Source of the DNA: Pedobacter planticolens | GTDB taxonomy: Bacteria; Bacteroidota; Bacteroidia; Sphingobacteriales; Sphingobacteriaceae | Assembly (NCBI RefSeq): GCF_014172375.1 | Contig: NZ_WNXD01000002.1 | Span: 1,178,001-1,242,000, forward strand | Direction: 5' to 3' | Length of the DNA: 64,000 bases | Shown: positions 15,772 to 25,603 of the stretch, one piece after another | Layout of the letters: every line of letters begins with the position of its first letter | Numbering within the stretch: position 1 is the first letter of the stretch | Notes under the pieces: generated by a model | What the model saw: the letters and a program-made list of their open reading frames with translations, nothing else | Databases searched by the model: none | What the model was told of the DNA's origin: nothing | Translations under genes and position numbers: made by a program

Positions 15772-16965
15772 TTAAATTTTCTTTTCTAAAGACTGAATAA
15801 GGTCGGCAAAGTAACGGCTTTTTTCTGGAAACTTCAAACTTAATTTTTCATAAGTGTCTATCGCCTTGTGGTAAAGCATTTGCTCGATATAAATAGCGGC
15901 CAAAGTTTCAGAAACTAAATCGTAATTATCTTCAGCGCTTTTCTTTGCTTTATTTTCATTGTTGATTTGTTCAGGTTTTGGAGCTCTAATTTGAGGCTCA
16001 TTCTTAATAAACGAATCAATAATTTCTAATCCTTTTGGTGCAACTTGTCTATTTAATGGACCTTTGCTTGCTTCTTCCGCAACATTAAATGGAGTTTGAA
16101 TATGAAAAATGTGCTCTACATATTGCTGTTGTAATTCACCAGGAGTAGTTGGAGTTGGATTATCGTTCTTTTTAGGCGTAACATAAGGCTGAAATATTTG
16201 CTCATGTTCTTTACGCGTTTTTGCAAGCCACCATAAAAAAGTATACGGAAGCTTATCATCATCGTATTTACTTACTGTTTGCGCTTCTGCTTCTTGATTA
16301 TATTCTTCAGGTAGCGTAACAGTTGCAGGTTCAGTTTTTTGATTTTCTACAGCTTCTTCAGTACTAAAGCTCTTTTCGAATGCGAAGAAATCTGTAGCAA
16401 CAATACTTTCAATTGCTAATTCATCAGGAATTGCTTCTGTGATATCTTCTTCGTTTTCAACTTCTTTTTCTGATGGCTGAGCAACAAATGCTGTGGTATT
16501 TACTTCAACAATTTCATCAAAAACTTCTTGTTCATCGGTTTTATTTTCTTTTGATGGAGTTGTTTTGATCTCAGCTATTTCCTCAAAAGTTTCCTGCTCG
16601 TCTGTTAAATTATCTTCAAATGGCACAGGCTCAATAAACTCAATATCTTCTGCAATTTCAATCTGTTCGCCGTCAAAATTTTCATCCGCCTTGATGGCTG
16701 AAGAAGAAAAAGTATTTGCTAATGTTTCGGGTTGATAAATTACTCGATGTACTAAGCCACCACCATTGTATAATGCTGCGGTAGCTAAACTGTTTTCGTG
16801 ATTAGCCTCATTAATATTGGCTTTTGCCAGCAATAAATGTAGCGGCTGATAATATGGATATTTTTTAACCAACGTTGTCAACATACCTGCATGAGCTTGC
16901 GTTACCGTTGCCGGCTTTGCAAGTAAACCTGCCAGTTGTTGTTTCGTGTTTAAATCGAGCTCCAT
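15772..16965 (-). CDS. Hypothetical TPR-like protein
   Basis: 397 residues. The N-terminal 75 residues (QAHAGMLTTLVKKYPYYQPLHLLLAK) and the C-terminal 50 residues (YDLVSETLAAIYIEQMLYHKAIDTYEKLSLKFPEKS, here only in part) look like helical, TPR-type pairs; the last part fits a tetratricopeptide repeat. Between them lies a long acidic stretch, very rich in Glu, with repeated DEQE(T/V)F(E/D)EI blocks. There is no signal peptide. Genes of this shape lie between lptE and secG in many Bacteroidota, suggesting a conserved but unnamed role. It starts 33 bases after lptE. Confidence 0.7.
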   Translation of the reverse strand: MELDLNTKQQLAGLLAKPATVTQAHAGMLTTLVKKYPYYQPLHLLLAKANINEANHENSLATAALYNGGGLVHRVIYQPETLANTFSSSAIKADENFDGEQIEIAEDIEFIEPVPFEDNLTDEQETFEEIAEIKTTPSKENKTDEQEVFDEIVEVNTTAFVAQPSEKEVENEEDITEAIPDELAIESIVATDFFAFEKSFSTEEAVENQKTEPATVTLPEEYNQEAEAQTVSKYDDDKLPYTFLWWLAKTRKEHEQIFQPYVTPKKNDNPTPTTPGELQQQYVEHIFHIQTPFNVAEEASKGPLNRQVAPKGLEIIDSFIKNEPQIRAPKPEQINNENKAKKSAEDNYDLVSETLAAIYIEQMLYHKAIDTYEKLSLKFPEKSRYFADLIQSLEKKI

Positions 16966-16998
16966 GCCGCTAAGATAATAATTGAAATTTCAATTTCT

Positions 16999-17514
16999 TT
17001 ACCATTGTGCAAAAGCCTGGTTAAAAATATTCTCGGTAAGTTTAACATTAACTTTTTTAATGAGTGCTTGCTCTTGCGATTGTAAGGATTGCCCTGCCAA
17101 AGAAAAATCTTCAAAAGCAGTAAAACTTTGATCAAAACTTTTGCTTAAACTGCCTGCGCCTTCGGCTTTAGTATTATTGGTGTATTTAACCTGAACGGTA
17201 ATGGTTAAACGGTTTGCGCCAGCAATTGGTCTAGCGTTGTCTTGTATGGCGATCGGTTTAATATCGTAACCCGTAATTCTGCCTTCAAAAGTAACATCTG
17301 CTTCGTTTTGTGTAATACTCAATCTACTTTGTGTACGAATTCGCTCTTTTAAATCTTCTGTAAATAATTGACTTAAATTTGGAACTACTAATGGCGCATT
17401 GTTTTCGAAAAACTGAACATTTACAGTTTTCAATCCTTCGGTAGAGGCTCCGTTAAATTTATAACCACATCCGCTGAGAGCGATAACTGCTAAAATGAAT
17501 AGTACTTTTTTCAT
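16999..17514 (-). CDS. lptE: LptE-family lipoprotein
   Basis: 171 residues. A lipoprotein signal ends in ALSGC (Cys16), followed by GYKFNGAS, the usual start of Bacteroidota LptE-like proteins. The body has the LptE pattern of strands and helices: KTVNVQFFENNAPLV, LFTEDLKERI and TFEGRITGY. LptE plugs the LptD barrel and helps deliver lipopolysaccharide to the outer leaflet; members from this phylum are distant from the E. coli protein. Its start lies 3 bases after the stop of the sigma-54 activator gene, indicating tight co-transcription. Confidence 0.85.
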   Translation of the reverse strand: MKKVLFILAVIALSGCGYKFNGASTEGLKTVNVQFFENNAPLVVPNLSQLFTEDLKERIRTQSRLSITQNEADVTFEGRITGYDIKPIAIQDNARPIAGANRLTITVQVKYTNNTKAEGAGSLSKSFDQSFTAFEDFSLAGQSLQSQEQALIKKVNVKLTENIFNQAFAQW

Positions 17515-17517
17515 AGG

Positions 17518-18747
17518 TTACAGATTTAATTCTTTGATTTTACGATACAATGTACGTTCAGAAATTCCTAATTCTTGTGCAGCAAATTTGCGTTTGCCTT
17601 TATGTTTTTTTAATGCTTTTTTAATTAAATCAGATTCTTTATCAATTAAGGATAATGATTCTTCAACTTCTTCTACATCATGCGCATAATTGTAATCTGT
17701 TGGTGCATTTTGCGTCGGATGTTTAATTGTTAATGTTGCTTCGTGATTATTTGGTAAATCAACTTCTTGGTATAATTGATTGATGTATTGAGGATTATCT
17801 GCCATAATATGCGACGTATTACCGCCGTTTTGGATGATTTCCGCAACCAATTTCTTCAATTCCATCATGTCCTTTTTCATATCAAAAAGAACTTTGTATA
17901 AAATATCTCTTTCCGAAAAATCCTCTTTGCTACTCCCATTTATCGTCATTGGCAAATTATTAGCTTGCTCATTCGGAATATAGTTTAACAAAGCCTGCGC
18001 ACTTACATTTCTATCTTTCTCTAAAACGCAAATCTGCTCTGCAATATTTTTTAACTGACGAACATTTCCTGGCCAGCTATAATTGCTTAAAATCTGAATA
18101 GCTTCAGGCTCTAATTGTATACCTGGACTACGATATTTATCGCTAAAATCTGCTGCAAACTTGCGGAAAAGCAAATAAATATCTTCTTTACGTTCATGTA
18201 AAGCAGGAATGCGCAACGGAACTGTATTTAAACGGTAGTATAAATCTTCACGGAATTTGCCCGATTTTACACGATTGTAAACATCCACATTTGTGGCTGC
18301 AATAATACGCACATCAGTTTTTTGAACTTTAGATGAACCTACACGCAAATACTCACCGCTTTCTAAAATACGCAATAAACGAGCTTGTGTTCCCAATGGT
18401 AATTCGGCAACTTCATCTAAAAAAATCGTTCCGCCATTGGCAACCTCAAAATAACCTTTACGAGCTTCATGAGCACCTGTAAACGAACCTTTTTCGTGTC
18501 CAAATAATTCTGAATCTATAGTTCCTTCTGGAATAGCACCACAGTTTACCGCAATAAAAGCACCATGCTTACGCGTGCTCATTTGATGAATAATATGCGA
18601 AAAAACTTCCTTACCACTACCACTTTCGCCGGTAATTAATACCGACATATCTGTAGGAGCAACTTGTCTGGCTGTATCTATAGCACGGTTTAATAGCGGC
18701 GAACCACCAATTATTCCGAACCTATTTTTAATATCTTGTATATCCAT
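17518..18747 (-). CDS. Sigma-54 dependent transcriptional activator without a receiver domain
   Basis: 409 residues. The AAA+ sigma-54 interaction domain starts almost at residue 10: Walker A GESGSGKE, the sigma-contact loop in the variant form GSFTGA, Walker B GGTIFLDEVAELP, a sensor region ATNVDVYN, the arginine-finger area FREDLYYRLNTVPLRIP and YSWPGNVRQLKN. The C-terminus (AAQELGISERTLYRKIKELN) is a Fis-type helix-turn-helix. There is no response-regulator or GAF domain, so activity must be set by level or partner. Proteins of this architecture sit beside miaB and lptE in many Bacteroidota. The target promoters (TGGCAC-N5-TTGC type) are not evident here. Confidence 0.9.
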   Translation of the reverse strand: MDIQDIKNRFGIIGGSPLLNRAIDTARQVAPTDMSVLITGESGSGKEVFSHIIHQMSTRKHGAFIAVNCGAIPEGTIDSELFGHEKGSFTGAHEARKGYFEVANGGTIFLDEVAELPLGTQARLLRILESGEYLRVGSSKVQKTDVRIIAATNVDVYNRVKSGKFREDLYYRLNTVPLRIPALHERKEDIYLLFRKFAADFSDKYRSPGIQLEPEAIQILSNYSWPGNVRQLKNIAEQICVLEKDRNVSAQALLNYIPNEQANNLPMTINGSSKEDFSERDILYKVLFDMKKDMMELKKLVAEIIQNGGNTSHIMADNPQYINQLYQEVDLPNNHEATLTIKHPTQNAPTDYNYAHDVEEVEESLSLIDKESDLIKKALKKHKGKRKFAAQELGISERTLYRKIKELNL

Positions 18748-18854
18748 TTGTGTTATGGGTTGTTATTGTGTTGTGAGTTGCATGTTGTATGTTGCAGGTC
18801 TGGGCGTATTACTTTATGCATCCAAACTCATAACCCACAACTTGTAACTCGCAA
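18748..18854. repeat. Inverted GTTGTGAGTTGC-type repeat between miaB and the sigma-54 gene
   Basis: The spacer contains GTTATGGGTTGTTATTGTG and TTGTGAGTTGCATGTTG on one side and CATAACCCACAA with CTTGTAACTCGCAACT on the other, which pair imperfectly into a long hairpin. It has the look of a small interspersed palindromic element inside an operon. Confidence 0.5.
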
Positions 18855-20432
18855 CTAATTTTCTATCCTCCCAAGCAAAGTAGCTGATGTGCAACGTTCA
18901 ATAAAAACGTTCGCATAATCACCAGGTTTTACAGAATCTGTAACTGGGAAAACTACCATTGCATTTTCGTCATTACGACCTCTATATTCTTTGTCAGATT
19001 TTTTAGAGAAACCTTCGATTAAAACTTTAACCGTTTTACCTACAAAATCTTCTAAACACGCTAATGAATCTTCTTGTTGTTTTTTAAATATCTCTGCCAA
19101 ACGACGAGCTTTCACATCTTCAGGAATATCATCTGGGTATTTACGAGCAGCTAAAGTTCCAGGGCGTTCTGAGTAAGAGAACGTGTAGGCGAAATTGTAT
19201 CTTGCATAATCCATAATGCTCAACGTATCTTGATGTTCTTCTTCCGTTTCGGTGCAGAAACCTGCAATAATATCTGCCGAGATGGCGCAACCCGGAATAA
19301 TACGACGAATAGCATCAATTCTATTCATGTACCATTCGCGAGTATAGGTGCGGTTCATTAATGCTAAAATTCTCGAATTACCCGACTGAACTGGCAAGTG
19401 AATGTAATTGCAAATGTTATCGTGTTTAGCGATGGTATATAAAACCTCATCGGTAATATCTTTTGGATGAGAAGTAGAAAAACGTACCCTCAATTCTGGA
19501 CTAATTTCTGCAACCAAACTCAATAATTGAGCGAAGTTCATTGATCCTTCTTCTGTTAGTTCATTTTCGTTTCTACGTGTTGCAGGTAAATCAGTTTTAT
19601 TCGTTAACGCCTCTAATAACGCATCACCAGTTAAGGTATTCATAAAATCTAGCTTATCTGATACTTCAGTTTGGTTAAGCATTTCGCTGCTCCCTTCCTT
19701 TCGGGAAGGGTTGGGGATGGGCTTCCAATGGTATGAATCTACATTTTGACCTAATAAAGTAACTTCGCGGTAGCCGTTTTCAAATAATTCTTTTGCTTCT
19801 TTGATGATAGAGAATGGATCTCTGCTTCTTTCTCTACCTCTTGTAAACGGCACAACGCAGAACGAACACATATTATCGCAACCACGCATAATGGTTACAA
19901 AAGCGGTAATTCCGTTGCTGTTTAAACGAACTGGACTTACATCTGCATAAGTTTCCTCACGGGATAAAATTACATTTACTGCTTTATGTCCATCCTCTAC
20001 CTGACTAATTAAACCTGGTAAATCACGGTATGCATCTGGACCAACTACCACATCAACTAACTTTTCTTCTTCTAAAAATTTAGCTTTTAAGCGTTCGGCC
20101 ATACAACCCAAAACACCTACAATTAACTTCGGATTTCTTCTTTTTTCTACACCAAATTGCGATAAACGATTACGCACACGCTGCTCTGCATTTTCGCGAA
20201 TAGAACAGGTGTTGATGAAAATCACATCGGCCTGGTGGTAATCTCCAGTCGTTTCAAAACCGGTATCAGCTAAGATAGAAGCCACAATTTCGCTATCTGC
20301 AAAATTCATTTGGCAACCATAACTTTCAATGTACAGTTTTCTTCCATCGCCTTTTTTTGGAGCGTCAATTACTAAAGCCTCTCCTTGGCGTTCTTCATCA
20401 TGTTTCTTATCCGTAAGCTGTAAATCAATCAT
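18855..20432 (-). CDS. miaB: tRNA-2-methylthio-N6-dimethylallyladenosine synthase MiaB
   Basis: I use the ATG at 20432 ([13 protein letters not shown]); the frame also extends to a TTG at 20459. Domains: N-terminal UPF0004 ([41 protein letters not shown]), radical SAM ([23 protein letters not shown], with the CxxxCxxC cluster ligands) and a C-terminal TRAM domain ([15 protein letters not shown]). MiaB adds a methylthio group to i6A37 of tRNAs reading U-starting codons. Unusual: about 65 residues between GQNVDSYHW and MNFAQLL, including NPSRKEGSS, are not part of the usual enzyme and coincide with a palindromic DNA repeat (19692-19721). The three cluster cysteines remain, so the protein may still work. 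Confidence 0.95.
   Translation of the reverse strand: MIDLQLTDKKHDEERQGEALVIDAPKKGDGRKLYIESYGCQMNFADSEIVASILADTGFETTGDYHQADVIFINTCSIRENAEQRVRNRLSQFGVEKRRNPKLIVGVLGCMAERLKAKFLEEEKLVDVVVGPDAYRDLPGLISQVEDGHKAVNVILSREETYADVSPVRLNSNGITAFVTIMRGCDNMCSFCVVPFTRGRERSRDPFSIIKEAKELFENGYREVTLLGQNVDSYHWKPIPNPSRKEGSSEMLNQTEVSDKLDFMNTLTGDALLEALTNKTDLPATRRNENELTEEGSMNFAQLLSLVAEISPELRVRFSTSHPKDITDEVLYTIAKHDNICNYIHLPVQSGNSRILALMNRTYTREWYMNRIDAIRRIIPGCAISADIIAGFCTETEEEHQDTLSIMDYARYNFAYTFSYSERPGTLAARKYPDDIPEDVKARRLAEIFKKQQEDSLACLEDFVGKTVKVLIEGFSKKSDKEYRGRNDENAMVVFPVTDSVKPGDYANVFIERCTSATLLGRIEN
19692..19721. repeat. Palindromic repeat inside the miaB reading frame
   Basis: CCCTTCC (19692-19698) and GGAAGGG (19704-19710) form a stem, followed by TTGGGGATGGG. 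On the coding strand it reads CCCATCCCCAACCCTTCC and continues in frame as [11 protein letters not shown]. It resembles the C-rich hairpin at 1242-1262 with its CACCCCTAACCCCTC flank. Confidence 0.7.
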
Positions 20433-20567
20433 CAAATATTCAAATTTTATGGGTTTCAAAAGTACTAAATTTAATTTGTAAATGACAAATTGTCAGCATC
20501 AAAATTCTCTCTCCTTACAAATTTCAAACAAAACAACCAAGATTTGAGTTATTACGTAAATCATTTT

Positions 20568-22331
20568 ATGCCAACTAAAAAACGCAATACAAAAAGAATA
20601 CTCGGGTGGGTTGGAAGCATTTTGCTAACGTTCATTCTTTTAATTGGGGGAGCAGCTATTTATTTGAGTGCCAAATGGAAACCTTTGTTGACTGAAAAGA
20701 TTAAGGAGGGAGTGTATACTGGTTCAAATCATTTATATCAAGTAGATTTTAAAGACATCCATTTAAACTTAGTTACTGGAAATGTGGTGCTAGATAGCGT
20801 TTTTCTAACACCAGATACGAATGTGTTTAATCAGCTAAAAGCGATAAAAAGAGCACCTACACATTTATTTAGAATTAAATTGGCGCATTTGAAGTTGAGT
20901 AGAGTTAGAATTTTAACTGCTTATTTTGACAAAAAAATACAAATAAACTCCATCGTGTTGGACCGTCCATCTATTGATATGATTTATCATAAAGTGCCTA
21001 AACAAATAGATACTAGTGCGGTTGAGCAAACACTTTATCAACAGATATCAAAGTCAATTAAATCAATTAGAGTAGGGAGTATTACTATTGTAGAGGCTGA
21101 TTTTGATTATTATAGCGGGTTGAAAAAATTGCATGGAGTACAACATTTAGCAGTTAGTGCAAAAGATATTTTAGTGGATTCACTTTCGCAAAGAGATACT
21201 ACTCGCGTTTTTCATTCCAAAAATATTGGCTTCGAATTAAGTGGATATAAAACTACAACTAAAGATAAAATGTACACGGTTAGCGTGGATACCATTCGTG
21301 GTTCATTTAGCAAAAAAACAATTAATGTAAGAGGTTTAAAGGTTATTCCATTGTATCCGGATTTAACTTTTAGTCGTAAATACAATGTGCAGAAAGACCG
21401 CTATAATTTAAACTTTAACGAAATTAATTTAACCGGTGTAGATTTTATATCCTTAAATAATGATGGGGATTTACATGCCAAACGATTGATAATTGGCCCA
21501 GCAAAAGTTGCGGTATTTTTAAATAGAGAGTTACCTCCGCCAAATTTTGATAAAGGAAGAAACTACCCGAACAATGCCTTAAAAAGATTGCAAATTGAAA
21601 CCTTGATTGATACTTTAAGCATAAACAAAGTTGATATTGATTACACAGAATATAGCGCCAAAACCAAAGAAAGAGGAACATTACATTTAACCAATTTGGG
21701 TGGAGATATTTTGAATATTACAAATGATTCCTTGAGGTTGGTGAAGAAAAATCATGCTTATGCCGATTTAACTACTCATGTGATGGGTACTGGAAAATTG
21801 AATGTTAAAATCGACTTTAATTTAACAGATAAAGCCGCATCTTTTAGCTACGTTGGTCATGTAAGCCCATTTAATTTAAAAGTATTAAATCCACTTTCTA
21901 AATCGTTGGGGTTGGTAACTATTGATGATGGCAATGTGAAAAGTGTAGATTTTAACATCTCTGCCAATGAAAGAGGAAGTTCTGGAACGGTTAAATTTGC
22001 CTACAATGACCTAAAAATTAATTTACTGAAAGAAGATGAAAATGGGGTGAAAGAAAAGAAAGGATTATTATCGTTTTTGGCAAATACCGTTTTAATTAAA
22101 AATGATAATCCAACCAAAGGGGAAGCACTAAGAACTAGCAATATTACTTTTGTACGAGTGCCGCAAGCTTCGTTTTTTAACCTCATGTGGAAAAGTGTTT
22201 TTATAGGTATTAGAGAAACTGTTGGGATTGAAGCTGTGCCAGTAAAACCGATGAAAGAACCTATCTCTAGCAAAAAAGCAGAACGGATTAAAAAACGAGC
22301 AGAACGAAAAGCGGAACGAGAAAAGAATTAA
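20568..22331 (+). CDS. AsmA-like membrane-anchored protein, paralogue 1
   Basis: 587 residues from the ATG at 20568; the frame also extends to a TTG at 20490, but the ATG puts a short basic stretch (MPTKKRNTKR) directly before the single membrane segment (ILLTFILLIGGAAIYL). The long remainder is beta-rich and periplasmic, with AsmA/DUF748-like motifs such as IHLNLVTGNVVLDSV and VNGKLN-like GTGKLNVKIDFNL; the C-terminus is basic (SSKKAERIKKRAERKAE). AsmA-type proteins act in the envelope, with proposed roles in lipid transport between membranes. It is followed by a paralogue of the same size, sharing PDTNVF, KRAP/KKAP and MGTGKL/MGQGKL blocks. The exact role is unknown. Confidence 0.65.
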   Translation: MPTKKRNTKRILGWVGSILLTFILLIGGAAIYLSAKWKPLLTEKIKEGVYTGSNHLYQVDFKDIHLNLVTGNVVLDSVFLTPDTNVFNQLKAIKRAPTHLFRIKLAHLKLSRVRILTAYFDKKIQINSIVLDRPSIDMIYHKVPKQIDTSAVEQTLYQQISKSIKSIRVGSITIVEADFDYYSGLKKLHGVQHLAVSAKDILVDSLSQRDTTRVFHSKNIGFELSGYKTTTKDKMYTVSVDTIRGSFSKKTINVRGLKVIPLYPDLTFSRKYNVQKDRYNLNFNEINLTGVDFISLNNDGDLHAKRLIIGPAKVAVFLNRELPPPNFDKGRNYPNNALKRLQIETLIDTLSINKVDIDYTEYSAKTKERGTLHLTNLGGDILNITNDSLRLVKKNHAYADLTTHVMGTGKLNVKIDFNLTDKAASFSYVGHVSPFNLKVLNPLSKSLGLVTIDDGNVKSVDFNISANERGSSGTVKFAYNDLKINLLKEDENGVKEKKGLLSFLANTVLIKNDNPTKGEALRTSNITFVRVPQASFFNLMWKSVFIGIRETVGIEAVPVKPMKEPISSKKAERIKKRAERKAEREKN

Positions 22332-22459
22332 TTGAGTTTTGCTATCCAGCGTGAAACGAAAAATCTCTCATGCGCTCTATTTAAAATATGGGTTTTATAT
22401 ACATTAAAACTTATTCGAATATTACAGGGTAATAACAGTATGATTATATAGTAAATGTC

Positions 22460-22514
22460 CCTGTAAGCACCCTGTTAACACCCTGTTTATACCTTGTTAA
22501 CACCATGTAATTTA
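22460..22514. repeat. Five 11-bp repeats upstream of the second AsmA-like gene
   Basis: Units start at 22460, 22471, 22482, 22493 and 22504, with a consensus close to CCTGTTAACAC. The period equals about one helical turn. The array lies about 100 bases upstream of the start of the next gene, in a 285-base spacer with no other feature. Confidence 0.75.
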
Positions 22515-22616
22515 TTAGTATGGAGATAAGCTTTAATGCGTTGTCTGGGTCGGGATCACATCATTTCTTAAATGGCTATATTTTACTATATTGGAACACA
22601 CAAAATGAATTCCGAT

Positions 22617-24419
22617 ATGGCTGAAAAAGCACCACGAAAATTTAAAGTTTTAAAATGGATGATAAGCATTGTGCTATTCATTTCTTTAGCTTTAGTTGGT
22701 GCATCATGGTATATCAGTGTAAAGTTTAAACCCTTAATTAGGCGAGAAATAAAAGAACTGGTACAGAAATCAACTCATGGTTTGTACCGTATAGAATTTT
22801 CACAAATACATACCAATTTTATTACGGGTTCTGCCACAATTGGCGATGTAAATATTATGCCAGATACGAATGTTTTTAAATTGCTTGTTGCAGCGAAAAA
22901 AGCGCCTAACAATCTGTATTACATTCGTTTAAAAAAACTTTCTATTAAAAGATTTCATCCATACGATATCTATTTCAATAAAAAGGTAGATATAAGCTTG
23001 CTTTTATTCGATAATCCGGATATCACAATGGTGAACAAACATTTTGATTTTAACGATAATCGGCCACCTAGACCACGTAAATCGCCTTATGATTACATTA
23101 AAAACTTGTTTAAATCTTTAAGAGTTGAGCTCGTAGATTTTAAAAATGTGCGATTTAAATATGTGAACAATAATGAGCTTTTACCCGATGTAGATTCTGT
23201 TGCAAACTTGAATGTAACCTTAAAGGATTGGCTAATTGATTCGCTTTCTGCGCAAGATACAACCAGATTATACTTGCTAAAAGATGTGAATATAAATTTG
23301 AGTAATTATAGTTATGCTACGCCAGATAGCATGTATCACATCAACGTTAATCAACTAGATTTTAACGCATCTAGCGGAAAAGTAAATATTAAACAATTCG
23401 GATTAATACCTCGTTATAGCGAAGCTGATTTTGCTAAAGTTGCAGGTTATGCTCGTGATCGTTTTACTATTCAACTTAATAATATCAGCCTTGATGGCAT
23501 TGATTTACCTGCTTATATACAAAAAAGAGAATTAATTGCTAGTCAGATGAGTATAGCTGATGGCGGAGTTGCGGTTTTCAATAACAACACGTTTCCAAAA
23601 TTGGAAAAAATTAAAACAGGAAGATTTCCTCATCAACTTTTGCAGCAATTAAAAGCGCAATTGACCATTAAAAAAATAAAACTGAGCAATATCGATGTCA
23701 GCTATACAGAATTTGATAAAAGAAGTCAGCAGCGAGGCAGAATAAGTTTTGAAAAAACTTCTGGAACAATAATGAATGTGACCAATGGGGTAAAAGTGAA
23801 AACTATAAATCCGATTATGCAAGCGGATTTAGTGAGTTATGTAATGGGGCAAGGAAAATTAGCTATCAATTTTAAATTTGATTTGAACTCGCCAACTGGC
23901 GAATTTGCGTATAAAGGTGCAATTACCAATTTAGATGGACGAAAATTAAATCAGATTACGAAACCTTTGGGCATGGTGCAGGTAAATAAAGGGATGATTA
24001 AAAGTTTGGCTTTTGATATCAAGGCAAATCAAGATGTGGCTACGGGGAAAGTAGATTTTGCTTTTAATGACCTTTCGGTGGCGTTGTTAAAAAAGGAAGA
24101 AGGAAAGGCAAGATTAGTTAGAAAAGGCTTGCTATCCATTTTGGCAAATGCACTGGTTATTTATTCTGATAACCCTAGTAAAGAAGGAAAATTTACTACA
24201 GCACCAATAAATTATAACCGACGACCAACTGGATCTTTCTTCAATTTTATTTGGAAAACACTTTACCAAGGCGTTAAATATAGTGTGGGTGTTACGCCAC
24301 AAAGAGAAGCCGAAATTAAAGCTCAAGTTGCCAAATTTGAAAAGATGAAAGATGATAGGGATGAGCGAAGAAGGCGTAGGCAAATACGAATAGAGAAAAA
24401 AGAACGAGAACAGCGTTAA
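22617..24419 (+). CDS. AsmA-like membrane-anchored protein, paralogue 2
   Basis: 600 residues from the ATG at 22617, chosen because it aligns with the start of paralogue 1 (MAEKAPRKFKVLKW against MPTKKRNTKRILGW); ATGs at 22572 and 22605 in the same frame are alternatives. One membrane segment (MISIVLFISLALVGASWYI) is followed by a long beta-rich region with the shared blocks MPDTNVFKLLVAAKKAPN, IDSLSAQDTTRLY and VMGQGKLAINFKFDLN, and a very basic C-terminus. The presumed location is the inner membrane facing the periplasm. The tandem paralogy and similar ends (FNFIWKTLYQGVKYSVGV against FNLMWKSVFIGIRETVGI) point to a local duplication. The function is not established. Confidence 0.65.
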   Translation: MAEKAPRKFKVLKWMISIVLFISLALVGASWYISVKFKPLIRREIKELVQKSTHGLYRIEFSQIHTNFITGSATIGDVNIMPDTNVFKLLVAAKKAPNNLYYIRLKKLSIKRFHPYDIYFNKKVDISLLLFDNPDITMVNKHFDFNDNRPPRPRKSPYDYIKNLFKSLRVELVDFKNVRFKYVNNNELLPDVDSVANLNVTLKDWLIDSLSAQDTTRLYLLKDVNINLSNYSYATPDSMYHINVNQLDFNASSGKVNIKQFGLIPRYSEADFAKVAGYARDRFTIQLNNISLDGIDLPAYIQKRELIASQMSIADGGVAVFNNNTFPKLEKIKTGRFPHQLLQQLKAQLTIKKIKLSNIDVSYTEFDKRSQQRGRISFEKTSGTIMNVTNGVKVKTINPIMQADLVSYVMGQGKLAINFKFDLNSPTGEFAYKGAITNLDGRKLNQITKPLGMVQVNKGMIKSLAFDIKANQDVATGKVDFAFNDLSVALLKKEEGKARLVRKGLLSILANALVIYSDNPSKEGKFTTAPINYNRRPTGSFFNFIWKTLYQGVKYSVGVTPQREAEIKAQVAKFEKMKDDRDERRRRRQIRIEKKEREQR

Positions 24420-24423
24420 ATTA

Positions 24424-24457
24424 AAAATCCCTTACATGTTTTATGTGTAAGGGATTT
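24424..24457. terminator. Bidirectional terminator
   Basis: AAATCCCTTACA and TGTAAGGGATTT form a strong stem with A and T runs on both sides, placed between the convergent ends of the AsmA-like gene and ilvE. Confidence 0.85.
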
Positions 24458-24475
24458 AATATTCTTGTAAACTAA

Positions 24476-25540
24476 TTACACTATCCAGTTCCAGCCAAAT
24501 CTATCTTCAGCTAAACCGTTTCTAATATCATTTAATTCTTTTGCTAGGCTTGTAGAAACAGTACGAGTGCTTGCATCGCTTAATTTATAAAGCTCACCTT
24601 CGTAACCAATTTCGCCAATTTGAGTAACCGTAGCTGCAGTACCCACTGCAAATGCTTCAGTTAATTTTCCATTTTTAGCACCTTCAATAATTTCGGCAAC
24701 GGTAACTTTTCTTTCTTCAACTGTAATTCCTTTGTCTTTTGCTAAGGCGATGATTGTATCACGAGTTACACCGTTTAAAATGGTTTCACTTACAGCAGCA
24801 GTAATTAATTTGCCATCTAAAACGAACATTACGTTAGCTGCACCAGACTCTTCAACTAAAGTATGTGTAGCAGAATCTGTCCAAATTAATTGGTCGAAAC
24901 CTTCTTTTTGCGCTTCTGCAAATGGATATAACGAACGAGCATAATTGCCAGCGGTTTTAGCATAACCAACTCCACCTTCATTTGCACGCGTATATTTTGT
25001 TTCGATTTTAACTTTTAACGCTTTAGTATAATATGGTCCAGTTGGTGTTGCCAATAAAACGAATTTATAGGTATCGCTTGCTCTTACACCTAAAGAAGAA
25101 TCGGTAGCAAACATTACTGGTCTTAAATACAACGAATAATTTTCTTGTGTTGGCACCCAGCCTTTATCAATATTGATTAAAGCAGAAATGGCTTGCATAA
25201 AAATCTCTTCTGGAATAGTAGGCATCGCAATGCGATCTGCAGAAATATTAAAACGCTCAAAGTTTTTGTTCGCTCTAAACACACTGATATCGCCATTTGG
25301 CAAACGGTATGCTTTCATTCCTTCAAAAATCGCTTGTCCGTAATGTAAAGCAGAAATTGCAGGGCTCATTGGAATTGGTCCATAGGGTAAAATCTGCAAA
25401 TTCTTCCATTCGCCATCTTCAAAATCAGCCATAAACATATGGTCGGTAAAAATTTTTCCGAATGGAATGTCTTTAAATTCTGTTTCAGCCAATCTCGGAT
25501 TGCTGGTTTCGGTAACCTTAATTTGTAAAGTATCTATCAC
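24476..25540 (-). CDS. ilvE: Branched-chain amino acid aminotransferase
   Basis: About 354 residues from a GTG at 25540 (VIDTLQIKVTETSNPR), preceded by AAGG; a TTG at 25567 extends the frame. Class IV aminotransferase features: YGPIPMSPAISALHYGQAIFEGMKAYR, RPNKNFERF-like FRANKNFERFN, YLRPVMFAT, the PLP lysine in KTAGNYARSL, the ESGAANVMFV block and TRDTIIALA. It interconverts valine, leucine and isoleucine with their 2-oxo acids, using glutamate as the other partner. It lies 63 bases after kynA on the same strand. No attenuator was seen upstream. Confidence 0.95.
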   Translation of the reverse strand: MIDTLQIKVTETSNPRLAETEFKDIPFGKIFTDHMFMADFEDGEWKNLQILPYGPIPMSPAISALHYGQAIFEGMKAYRLPNGDISVFRANKNFERFNISADRIAMPTIPEEIFMQAISALINIDKGWVPTQENYSLYLRPVMFATDSSLGVRASDTYKFVLLATPTGPYYTKALKVKIETKYTRANEGGVGYAKTAGNYARSLYPFAEAQKEGFDQLIWTDSATHTLVEESGAANVMFVLDGKLITAAVSETILNGVTRDTIIALAKDKGITVEERKVTVAEIIEGAKNGKLTEAFAVGTAATVTQIGEIGYEGELYKLSDASTRTVSTSLAKELNDIRNGLAEDRFGWNWIV

Positions 25541-25603
25541 TGCCTTAAGTATTAAATTAAGCTGCAAAATTAAGAAAAAAATGGGTCTAAACCCAAATTA
25601 ATC

